A stretch of 64,000 nucleotides of DNA from Gandjariella thermophila (GTDB lineage: Bacteria; Actinomycetota; Actinomycetes; Mycobacteriales; Pseudonocardiaceae). Below, in pieces: positions 39,401-46,663 of the stretch. The notes under the pieces were generated by a model, which was not told the DNA's origin, searched no databases, and saw only the letters and a program-made list of their open reading frames with translations. The stretch lies in assembly GCF_005405885.1 (NCBI RefSeq), contig NZ_BJFL01000002.1:124001-188000 (forward strand), written 5' to 3'. Both the position numbers and the translations under genes were made by a program. The stretch's first letter is position 1. Each line of letters starts with the position of its first letter.

Positions 39401-41035
39401 TCAGTCCTCCATGACCACGCGCCGGGCCAGGCCCAGGGGCAGCGCGCCGGACCCGGCCAGCGTGTCGTGGAAGGTGCGCAGATCGCCGCGGCCCGCGGCA
39501 AGGTAGTCGGCCCGGATACGTTCGATCTCCAGCGCGCCGGTGAAATACGACGGTGCCTGCGTGGGCCAGGCGCAGTAGCGGTTCACCTCGCCGGCGGCGG
39601 TGCCCGCGGTCAGCGAGGTGTGCGTGGTCATGAACTCCTCGGCCTGCTCGATGGTCATGTCTCCGCAGTGCAGCGCGGTGTCCACCACGATCCGGGCGGC
39701 CCGGAAGATACGCGCCTCCAGGTGCGCCAACTCGTGCGCGGGCTCGGCGAAGTACCCGTGCTCGCGCAGCAGCCGCTCCGCGTACAGCGCCCACCCCTCG
39801 GCGAAGTACGGGGTACGGAACACCTTGCGCACCCGGCGCGGGTTGCCGGCCAGCCAGGACAGGTGCCAGTGGTGTCCGGGGTAGGCCTCGTGCACCGCGA
39901 TGGTCGGCATCTGTGCCCTGGCATTGGTGCGCAGCCGCTGCTCCACCTGCTCCGCGGTGAAGTCGTCGGGGGTGTACGGCGTGAAGAAGTGGCCGACCCG
40001 AGACGCGGTGAGCGGGGGAGGGGCGATGTAGAACGCGACGGACAGCACCGGCCGCTGGAACGTCGGGGAGGGCACCACCCGGCAGTCCTCGCCGTCGGCG
40101 AAGCTGACCAGCTGGTGCTCGGCGAGGAACGCCCTGGCGCGGGCGGTCTCCGCGGCGTACTCCTCGCGCATCGCCTCCAGCGTGGGCGGGTGGTCGTTCT
40201 GCAGCCGCGCCATCACCGCCCGCCAGTCCGGGGAACCGTCGCGCACCCGCTGCGCCAGTTCCCGCATCTGCGCGTCCAGCTCGTCGTACGCGGCCCGGCC
40301 GCGCTCGTGCAGCTCGGCGGCGTCGTAGCCGAGCAGCTCCTGCTCGGTCAGCAGCGTGGAGTACAGCTTCTCGCCCATCCGCCATTCGCCCTGGGCCCGC
40401 TCGGCGAACTCGGCCAGGAATCCGGCGAGGTTGTCGAACGCCGCGGCGGCCGGCTCCGCGGCCGCGGCGAGCCTGGCGCGCAGCCCGTCGTCGCCGACCT
40501 CGGCGGGCAGCGCGGTGGTGAGGAAGGTGCGCGCGGTCCGCACCTGGCCCAGCGCGCGGCGCACCAGCAGCGGTGAGGACAGCTCCGGGTCCAGGTTGGC
40601 CCGGCACGCGTCGAGCACGGAGGGCACCTCGGCCAGCCGCGCCTCCACCGACCGGACCAGCTCCGGCTCGGGGCGCAGCCGGTGCAGGAAAGCGGCGAAC
40701 AGGCCGCTCAGCACGGGGGCGACATAGTGCGCGGGATCACGCCGCCAGACCGGCCAGCTCGCCCGGGCCTGCATGCCGCGCAACACCGCGACCAGCAGGT
40801 CGCGATCCACCCGCGCCGGCACGTCCAGCCCGGTGACATCGGCCTCCAGCAGCCGGGCCAGCCACTCGCCGGCCTCCCGCTCCTGCGCGGTCAGCGAGGT
40901 GGCGGAGAAGTCGCCGAGGGCGTGGTCGTGGTTGAGCGAGCCGAGCAGGGCGGCGTGGATCGGGTTGCGGTCCAGGTACCAGGCGAGCACCCGGTCCACG
41001 AGCGCGGGCACGGAGGTGGTGTTCTTCACGTCCAC
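39401..41035 (-). CDS. DUF885 family putative metallopeptidase
   Basis: 544 residues. The DUF885 signature HEAYPGHHWH lies around residue 377, with EGWALYAE about 30 residues later. These are likely metal ligands of an M3/M32-like zinc peptidase fold, though no substrate is known for this subfamily. No signal peptide is seen, so it is probably cytoplasmic. GTG 41035 is chosen because TACTAG lies 5 nt upstream and the in-frame GTG 41053 would leave no room for a promoter. Confidence 0.82.
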   Translation of the reverse strand: MDVKNTTSVPALVDRVLAWYLDRNPIHAALLGSLNHDHALGDFSATSLTAQEREAGEWLARLLEADVTGLDVPARVDRDLLVAVLRGMQARASWPVWRRDPAHYVAPVLSGLFAAFLHRLRPEPELVRSVEARLAEVPSVLDACRANLDPELSSPLLVRRALGQVRTARTFLTTALPAEVGDDGLRARLAAAAEPAAAAFDNLAGFLAEFAERAQGEWRMGEKLYSTLLTEQELLGYDAAELHERGRAAYDELDAQMRELAQRVRDGSPDWRAVMARLQNDHPPTLEAMREEYAAETARARAFLAEHQLVSFADGEDCRVVPSPTFQRPVLSVAFYIAPPPLTASRVGHFFTPYTPDDFTAEQVEQRLRTNARAQMPTIAVHEAYPGHHWHLSWLAGNPRRVRKVFRTPYFAEGWALYAERLLREHGYFAEPAHELAHLEARIFRAARIVVDTALHCGDMTIEQAEEFMTTHTSLTAGTAAGEVNRYCAWPTQAPSYFTGALEIERIRADYLAAGRGDLRTFHDTLAGSGALPLGLARRVVMED

Positions 41036-41040
41036 CGAAC

Positions 41041-41060
41041 CTAGTACCTCCACGTAGGCT
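41041..41060. promoter_or_regulatory. back-to-back -10 boxes for two divergent leaderless genes
   Basis: TACTAG on the minus strand (41041-41046) ends 5 nt before GTG 41035. TAGGCT on the plus strand (41055-41060) ends 7 nt before GTG 41068. The whole intergenic region is 32 bp, so each promoter's -35 region must lie inside the other gene. Confidence 0.5.
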
Positions 41061-41067
41061 GCCCCTC

Positions 41068-41379
41068 GTGGTTGACCAGAGTTCCCCCGTGGCCGCCCCC
41101 CGCCGCGCTGTGCGGGCCGCCCACGCCTTCGTCGCCGCGCACGGCAAGCCGTCCCGGGCCGTCGTGGAGCCGCTCGGCCGGGCAGGCGCCCGGGTCGTGC
41201 TGGTCGGCGCGGACGGCGCGCTCGGCGACGTGATCGTGCCCGACATGGCCGCCGGCACCGCGGTGTGCGACGCCGTGGCCGACCTCGAGGCGGCCGAGTG
41301 GGACCGGGACACCACGGCCGCCGTCACCATCGGCGCGGCGCACCGGCGCCGGATGGCGGGTCCGCGGGCCAGGCGGTGA
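41068..41379 (+). CDS. conserved-looking small hypothetical protein
   Basis: 103 residues, not assigned to a family. It reads as one alpha/beta domain: a basic helix RRAVRAAHAFVAAHG, a beta segment ARVVLVGADGALGDVIVPD and an acidic helix with WDRD. No membrane helix or signal peptide. The TGA overlaps the GTG of the ATP-grasp gene, so the two may act together. Confidence 0.7.
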   Translation: MVDQSSPVAAPRRAVRAAHAFVAAHGKPSRAVVEPLGRAGARVVLVGADGALGDVIVPDMAAGTAVCDAVADLEAAEWDRDTTAAVTIGAAHRRRMAGPRARR

Positions 41380-42314
41380 CCGCCCGGCCGCGCGTGTGGC
41401 TGGCGGCGTGCGCGGACCTGCCCCGCGGTGACGGGGACGACAGCGCCCTGCCGGCCGCTCTCGACGCGGTGGGGGTGGACGCCCGCTGGGTGGTGTGGGA
41501 CGACCCGAGCCTTGACCCCGCCGACGCCGACCTGGTGGTGCTCCGCGCCACCTGGGACTACACCGACCGCCGGGACGACTTCCTCGCGTGGTGCGAATCC
41601 GTGCCGCGGCTGGCCAACCCGGCCGGCGTGGTGCGGTGGAACACCGACAAGGCCTACCTGCTGGACCTGGCCGAGGCCGGGGTCGCCGTGGTGCCCACCG
41701 AACTGGTCCCGCCCGGCGGCGCACCCCGCTGGCCGGACGCCGAGTTCGTGGTCAAACCCACCGTCGGCGCCGGCTCGCGCGGCGCCGCCCGGTTCGCCGC
41801 CAGCGAGGTGGCCGCCGCCGAGGCGCACCTGGCCCGGCTGCACGCGGCCGGACACACCGCGCTGCTCCAGCCCTACCAGCCGGCGGTGGACGCGGAGGGG
41901 GAGACGGAACTGGTGTTCTTCGCCGGCGTCTTCTCGCACGCCCGTGTCAAGGGCCCGATGCTGACCGGCGCGGCCACGGACACCTGCGGGCTGTTCGTGA
42001 CGGAACGGCTGTGGCCGGCCGAGCCGGATCCCGCGCGGCGCCGGCTCGCCGAGGACGCCCTGGACGCGGCGAGCGACCTGCTCGGCCTGGACCGCGCCGC
42101 GCTGCTCTATGCCCGGGTGGACGTGATCCGCGCCGAGCGCGGCCAGCCGGCCGTGCTGGAGTTGGAACTCGCCGAGCCGTCGCTGGGTTTCCGGCAGGCC
42201 GATCCGGGCGCCCCGCTGCGGTTCGCCTCCGCCACCCGCGCGGTGCTGCGCTCGCGCGAGCGGCTCACAGCTTCTCGGCCAGCAGCGGTACCTGCATCGC
42301 GGCCCACGGGCTGA
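41376..42314 (+). CDS. ATP-grasp domain protein (RimK/glutathione-synthetase-like)
   Basis: 312 residues. The order of elements fits ATP-grasp ligases: a pre-ATP-grasp region with RATWDYTDRRDDF (about 53), NTDKAYLLDLAEAG (about 92), the ATP-binding FVVKPTVGAGSRGAARF (about 122) and a C-terminal metal site VLELELAEPSLGF (about 262). The substrate is unknown; such proteins ligate a carboxylate to an amine. The start overlaps the stop of the 103-residue gene. The last 50 bp overlap the 3' end of idi on the other strand. Confidence 0.85.
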   Translation: MTARPRVWLAACADLPRGDGDDSALPAALDAVGVDARWVVWDDPSLDPADADLVVLRATWDYTDRRDDFLAWCESVPRLANPAGVVRWNTDKAYLLDLAEAGVAVVPTELVPPGGAPRWPDAEFVVKPTVGAGSRGAARFAASEVAAAEAHLARLHAAGHTALLQPYQPAVDAEGETELVFFAGVFSHARVKGPMLTGAATDTCGLFVTERLWPAEPDPARRRLAEDALDAASDLLGLDRAALLYARVDVIRAERGQPAVLELELAEPSLGFRQADPGAPLRFASATRAVLRSRERLTASRPAAVPASRPTG

Positions 42315-42849
42315 CCGCCCACGGCGCCACGGTGGCCAGGGTGACGAACCGGTCCCACTCCACCCAGTGCCACTCCATCACCTCGTCCGGGTCCGGCTGC
42401 GGCTGCTGGTCGGTGCGGGCCACGTGCACCGGGCAGAACTCGTTCTCCACGGTGCCGTCCGCGGCGACCGCGCGGTAGGCGAAGTCGGGCAGCACCACAC
42501 CGAGGTCGGTCAGCTCGATGCCCAGTTCCTGGCGGACCCGCCGGTGCACCGCGTCGGTCGGGTCCTCGTCCGGTGCCGGATGACCGCAGCAGGAGTTGGT
42601 CCACACGCCCGGCCAGGTGCGCTTCGCCAGCGACCGCCTGGTTACCAGCAGCCGGCCGGCGTCGTCGAAGACGTAGCAGGAGAACGCCAGGTGCAGCGGC
42701 GTGTCCTCGTGGTGAACCCCCAGCTTGTCCGCCGTCCCGACGGGCCGGTAGTCATCGTCCAGCAGCACGACCAGCTCCGGGGCCCGCGCCGCCGTCGCGT
42801 TGACGGCCGGGGACGGGGCATGTGCGAGGCGTTCGTCGGTGTGGCTCAC
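42265..42849 (-). CDS. idi: isopentenyl-diphosphate delta-isomerase, type 1
   Basis: Nudix-fold enzyme interconverting IPP and DMAPP; 194 residues. Catalytic Cys is in TNSCCGHP (about residue 86), followed by the helix with RRVRQELGIEL and the catalytic Glu region NEFCPVH. HLAFSCYVFD and LLVTRRSLAKRTWPGVW are typical. GTG 42849 gives the usual length; ATG 42918 adds 23 residues. Together with the lycopene cyclase at the window end it shows isoprenoid/carotenoid capacity, although the two are not clustered. Confidence 0.93.
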   Translation of the reverse strand: MSHTDERLAHAPSPAVNATAARAPELVVLLDDDYRPVGTADKLGVHHEDTPLHLAFSCYVFDDAGRLLVTRRSLAKRTWPGVWTNSCCGHPAPDEDPTDAVHRRVRQELGIELTDLGVVLPDFAYRAVAADGTVENEFCPVHVARTDQQPQPDPDEVMEWHWVEWDRFVTLATVAPWAVSPWAAMQVPLLAEKL

Positions 42850-43089
42850 GGTGGGTTCACGGCTCCCGGTGGAGTAGCGGTCGACCTGGCCCGCACAGCA
42901 TGGCCCATTCGGGTGCACGATGCCCGTCGGTCGGCCGGCGCGTTGTGGCGATCTTCCTCTCCTCCCCGGCGCGGCTCCGCGGCGTTCGGGCCGGTCCGGG
43001 CAGGTGATGGAGATCCTCCGCTGGACACTTCCGAGGTTGGCACTATACCTTCAGTTCTCACCGAAGTTGATCCGAGTCGGGGGTGGAGC

Positions 43090-43554
43090 GTGACGGTCGA
43101 GCGGGAGCCGCGGCTGGCGGTGTGGATCGAACGGCTCGCGGCGCGGTTCGCCGACGACGGCCTGCCGCTGATCGCCGGCCGCATCATGGGCTACCTGCTG
43201 GTCTGCGACCCGCCGGAGTGCACCGCGGCGGACCTGTCCCGGGCCCTGGAGGCGAGCAGCGGATCGATCAGCACGAACGTCCGGCTGCTGATGAACATGG
43301 GTCTGGTAACCAAGAAGACCCGCCGGGGCCGGCAGGCCGCGCTGTACCGGATCGACGAGAAGCACTGGGCCGACATGGTGCAGCGGCGGATGGACGCGCT
43401 GGTCGGCATCCGGGACCTGACCAGGGAGGGCATGCGGCTGCTCAGCGGCGACCCGCACCGGGCGCACCGGCTGCGCACCGTGCACGAGCTGTACGCGTGG
43501 CTGGCCGACGAACTGCCCCAGGTGTGGGAACGCCGGCCGCAGCCGCCCCGCTGA
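43090..43554 (+). CDS. MarR/GbsR-type winged-helix regulator
   Basis: 154 residues. The winged helix-turn-helix spans about 35-90 (AGRIMGYLLVCDPPECTA, LSRALEASSGSISTNVRLL and the wing KTRRGRQAALYRI). Pattern and length match the GbsR/MarR family, often linked to osmoprotectant or efflux genes; no such target is adjacent. GTG 43090 follows GGGTGGAGC. The stop codon lies inside a 23-bp repeat that recurs inverted beyond ctaA. Confidence 0.82.
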   Translation: MTVEREPRLAVWIERLAARFADDGLPLIAGRIMGYLLVCDPPECTAADLSRALEASSGSISTNVRLLMNMGLVTKKTRRGRQAALYRIDEKHWADMVQRRMDALVGIRDLTREGMRLLSGDPHRAHRLRTVHELYAWLADELPQVWERRPQPPR

Positions 43555-43573
43555 CAGCCTGTTCCGGAACCGG
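43551..43573 (+). repeat. 23-bp inverted repeat, left copy
   Basis: Starts CTGACAGCCTGTTCC and ends GGAACCGG; contains the palindrome GTTCCGGAAC. It is the exact reverse complement of 44799-44821. It overlaps the stop codon of the GbsR-like gene and lies between it and the end of ctaA. Confidence 0.85.
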
Positions 43574-43593
43574 CACCGCGAATCCGCCGGCGG

Positions 43594-44583
43594 TCACGCG
43601 GAGACCGGGACGTCCGCCTTACGGGACGCGGTCGCGCCGGCGGCCGGCTCCGACGGCGGCTCGGCCGGCATCGGGCCGTGGTCGCGGGAGGCGCACCACA
43701 GCGCCGCAGTGGCCACGGTGACCAGCGCCGCGCCCAGCACGTGCATGGCCACCAGCGCCTCGGGCACGCCCAGCCAGTACTGCACCATGCCCAGCGCGCC
43801 CTGCGCGGTCACCGCGACGAGCAGCAGCCCGTAGCGCCGCCACAGCAGCGCCGGTGCGCTCGCCGCGCGCAGCGCGAAACCGAGTGCCACGAGCATGCCC
43901 AGGAACAGGAACAGCAGGTCGGCGTGGCCCTGGACCAGCGAGGCCACCGGGAGGTCCAGCCGCGGCGTCCGCAGGTCGCCCGCGTGCGGGCCGGCCGCCG
44001 TCACCAGCGTGCCGGCCGCCAGTAGCGCGCCGAGCACCACCGCCAGGACGACCTGCAGCCGCAGCAGTGGCCGAGGCACGTGGGGCCGGGCCGGCTGGTC
44101 ACCCTCGCCGACCGCGTGCACCAGCAGCACGGCCAGCCAGACCAGCACCATCGAGGCCAGGAAGTGCACCGACACCGTCCACCAGGCCAGGCCGGTGAGG
44201 ACGGTGATGCCGCCGATCACCGCCTGGGCCACCACACCCAGCGGCATGCTCAGGGCAAGCGCCAGCAGCCGGCGACGCCGCGGCCGCACCAGCAGGGCGT
44301 TGACCACGCACAGCGCGGCCACCGCGGCGACCAGCCCGGTGAGCATGCGGTTGCCGAACTCCACCCACTGGTGCGCCTGCCCGAGCTCCGGGTGGGCGAC
44401 CGGGACCAGGCTGCCCGGCGCGCACTGCGGCCAGGTCGGGCAGCCCAGGCCGGAGCCGGTGACGCGAACGACCGAGCCGGTAACCGCGATCCCGGCCTGG
44501 GCGACCACGGCGGCCACGGCACACCCGCGCTGCATCGCGAGGCTGGGCGCGGGCAGCCGGGAGATCCAGGAAAGAGCTGGCAC
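43594..44583 (-). CDS. ctaA: haem A synthase (COX15/CtaA)
   Basis: Converts haem O to haem A in the membrane; 329 residues with eight predicted helices. GSGLGCPTWPQCAPGS (about residue 43, cysteine pair), the His-bearing segments QAHQWVEFGNRML and TVSVHFLASM, and later VQGHADLLF and VAMHVLGAA supply the expected histidines. GTG 44583 has TACCAT 6 nt upstream. It is flanked by 23-bp inverted repeats. Works after CtaB. Confidence 0.93.
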   Translation of the reverse strand: MPALSWISRLPAPSLAMQRGCAVAAVVAQAGIAVTGSVVRVTGSGLGCPTWPQCAPGSLVPVAHPELGQAHQWVEFGNRMLTGLVAAVAALCVVNALLVRPRRRRLLALALSMPLGVVAQAVIGGITVLTGLAWWTVSVHFLASMVLVWLAVLLVHAVGEGDQPARPHVPRPLLRLQVVLAVVLGALLAAGTLVTAAGPHAGDLRTPRLDLPVASLVQGHADLLFLFLGMLVALGFALRAASAPALLWRRYGLLLVAVTAQGALGMVQYWLGVPEALVAMHVLGAALVTVATAALWCASRDHGPMPAEPPSEPAAGATASRKADVPVSA

Positions 44584-44589
44584 GCACCG

Positions 44590-44595
44590 ATGGTA
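44590..44595 (-). promoter_or_regulatory. -10 box of ctaA (leaderless)
   Basis: TACCAT on the minus strand ends 6 nt before GTG 44583. Confidence 0.45.
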
Positions 44596-44859
44596 GGTCG
44601 CCGCCGGAGGACGACCGCGCGCGCCCACCGCGCGCAGTGGCGCCGATCTCAGTGCTTGTTCCTGAACGCGCGCCGCGATCGCGTCGCCGGGGCGCGATCG
44701 TGACCCGGCACTCCGGTCGTGCCTGATAGGGCGCCCCGCACCCGCGATCGCGGGGCTTCGCCCTGGCGCGTTCCCATACTCGTCATCGCAGGGTCGGTCC
44801 GGTTCCGGAACAGGCTGTCAGGCTGGTGCCGCAACGCGCGCCGCGCCGCGCGTGGGCGG
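44596..44859. other. ctaA-permease intergenic region with nested inverted repeats
   Basis: 264 bp without a supported gene. It contains several CGCGATCG palindromes (near 44685, 44695 and CCCGCGATCGCGGGG at 44741-44755), a diverged GTTCCTGAAC copy (about 44658-44667) and the right copy of the 23-bp repeat. The 44650-44821 segment, bounded by imperfect inverted ends, could be a small non-coding element. Confidence 0.5.
44799..44821 (-). repeat. 23-bp inverted repeat, right copy
   Basis: Exact reverse complement of 43551-43573. It lies 39 bp after the stop of the ABC permease gene and, like the left copy, reads downstream of a gene's 3' end. Confidence 0.85.
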
Positions 44860-45657
44860 TCAGGTCAGCCGGGTGGTCCGCGCGGCGAGCAGGCCGCCGA
44901 CCACGCCCCAGCCGAGCAGCACGGCGACCGGTTGGACGCCGGGCGCGGCGCCGTCCACCAGGGCCGCGCGCAGCGACTCGGCCAGCGCACCGGACGGCAG
45001 GAAGGTGACCACCTCGGCCAGCCCGGCCGGCAGCGATCCCGGCGGCAGGGCGATCCCGCCGGCCAGCAGCAGCACGAACCACACGACGTTGGCCACCGCG
45101 AGCACCAGTTCGGCGCGCAGCGCCCCGCCGAGCAGCACGCCCAGCGCGCCGAACGCGAACGTGCCGAGCAGCACCAGCAGCAGCGCCCAGCCGAGCCCGG
45201 CCGCCGCCGGGTGCCAGCCCAGCAGCGCGGCCACCACGCCGAGCACCACGAGCTGGACCACCACCACGGCGAGCGCGGCGACCACCCGGCCGGCCGCCAG
45301 CAGCCAGCGGGGCAGCGCGGTCGCGGCCAGCCGCTTGATCACCCCGTAGCGCCGGTCGAAGCCCAGCGCGATGGCCTGCCCGGTGAACGCCGAGGACATC
45401 ACCGCCAGTGCGAGCACCCGGGGCGTGACGAAGTCCACCCGCGGCCCGGGCATCGGCACGATACGCAGCGTGGTGAGGCCGACCAGTAGGGCCAGCGGGA
45501 TGAGCAGGGTGAGCAGCACCTGCTCGCCGTTGCGCAGCGCCAGCGCGGTCTCCGTGCGGGCCTGGGCGGCGAGCATGCGGCCGAGCCGCCCCCGCCCCGG
45601 CGCGGGCCGGAACGTCCCCGGCGCGAACCTGTCCTGCGTGGCGTCCGGCGCGGTCAC
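44860..45657 (-). CDS. ABC-2 type exporter permease
   Basis: 265 residues, six predicted membrane helices, GTG start overlapping the stop of the ATPase gene by four bases. The short loop GFDRRYGVIKRLAATALPR after helix 2 is typical of ABC-2 permeases of DrrB or daunorubicin-type exporters. It presumably forms a dimer with the ATPase. Position matches the Rv1457c/Rv1458c pair. Substrate unknown. Confidence 0.88.
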   Translation of the reverse strand: MTAPDATQDRFAPGTFRPAPGRGRLGRMLAAQARTETALALRNGEQVLLTLLIPLALLVGLTTLRIVPMPGPRVDFVTPRVLALAVMSSAFTGQAIALGFDRRYGVIKRLAATALPRWLLAAGRVVAALAVVVVQLVVLGVVAALLGWHPAAAGLGWALLLVLLGTFAFGALGVLLGGALRAELVLAVANVVWFVLLLAGGIALPPGSLPAGLAEVVTFLPSGALAESLRAALVDGAAPGVQPVAVLLGWGVVGGLLAARTTRLT

Positions 45658-46592
45658 GAGCGCAACTCCCGTCCGGTCAGGTCAAGGAACACGTCCTCCA
45701 GGCTGCGCCGGGCTACCTGCAGTTCCTGGGCGAGCACACCCTGCTGCGCGCACCAGGCGGTGACCGTGGACACCACCTGCGGGTCGATCCGCCCCTGCAC
45801 CAGGTAGGCGCCGGGCGCGGCCTCGTGCACCTGGCAGTGCTCGGGCAGCGCGGCCCGCAGCAGCGTCATGTCCAGCCCTGGCGTGGCCCGGAAGCGCAAC
45901 TGCTGCTCGTCGGCGTCCGCCGAGGTCAGCTCGTGCGGCGTGCCCTCGGCGACGACCCGGCCGTGGTCGATGATCACCACGTGGTCGGCGAGCGCCTCCG
46001 CCTCGTCCATCAGGTGCGTGGTGAGCAGCACTGCCACGCCGTCCCGGCGAAGCGCGCCGACCAGCTCCCACACCAGCCGGCGCGCCTGCGGATCCATTCC
46101 GGCGGTCGGCTCGTCCAGGAACAGCAGTTCCGGCCGGCCGACCAGGGCGCACGCCAGGGACAGCCGCTGCTGCTGGCCGCCGGAGAGCCGCTTGTACGGG
46201 GTGCGCCGCGCGGCCGCCAGGCCGAGCACGTCCAGCAGCCAGTCCGGGTCCAGCGGGTTCGCCGCGCACGCCGCGACCAGCCGCAGCATCTCGGCGGCCC
46301 GCACGCCGGGGTAGGCGCCGCCGCCCTGCGGCATGACACCCACCCGCGGCCGCAGCCGGGCACCATCGGTGGCCGGGTCGAGGCCGAGCACCCGGACCCG
46401 GCCGGCGTCCGGGCGCAGGAACCCCTCGCACACCTCGACCGTGGTGGTCTTGCCGGCCCCGTTCGGGCCGAGCAGCGCCAGCACCGAGCCGCGCGCCACG
46501 CGCATTCCGAGCCCGTCCACCGCCACGGTGTCGCCGTACCGCTTGACCAGCCCCGACACCTCGACGGCGGGGCTATCCAGGTTCGGGCTCAC
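45654..46592 (-). CDS. ABC-2 exporter ATP-binding protein
   Basis: 312 residues. Walker A GPNGAGKTTT (about 37), Q-loop VMPQGGGAYP, signature LSGGQQQR (about 134), Walker B ELLFLDEP (about 153) and switch His TTHLMDEAEAL are all intact. The C-terminal extension of about 90 residues is usual for DrrA-like proteins. GTG 46592 is chosen for a TAGGCT box 8 nt upstream, which implies a leaderless start. Co-translated with the permease. Confidence 0.9.
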   Translation of the reverse strand: MSPNLDSPAVEVSGLVKRYGDTVAVDGLGMRVARGSVLALLGPNGAGKTTTVEVCEGFLRPDAGRVRVLGLDPATDGARLRPRVGVMPQGGGAYPGVRAAEMLRLVAACAANPLDPDWLLDVLGLAAARRTPYKRLSGGQQQRLSLACALVGRPELLFLDEPTAGMDPQARRLVWELVGALRRDGVAVLLTTHLMDEAEALADHVVIIDHGRVVAEGTPHELTSADADEQQLRFRATPGLDMTLLRAALPEHCQVHEAAPGAYLVQGRIDPQVVSTVTAWCAQQGVLAQELQVARRSLEDVFLDLTGRELRS

Positions 46593-46600
46593 GACCGAAG

Positions 46601-46606
46601 AGCCTA
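46601..46606 (-). promoter_or_regulatory. -10 box of the ABC exporter operon (leaderless)
   Basis: TAGGCT on the minus strand ends 8 nt before GTG 46592. Confidence 0.5.
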
Positions 46607-46663
46607 TGCCGTGTCGGCCACCACACGCGCTCCGGCCCTGGCCGGCGCCGATCACCGCGGAGA

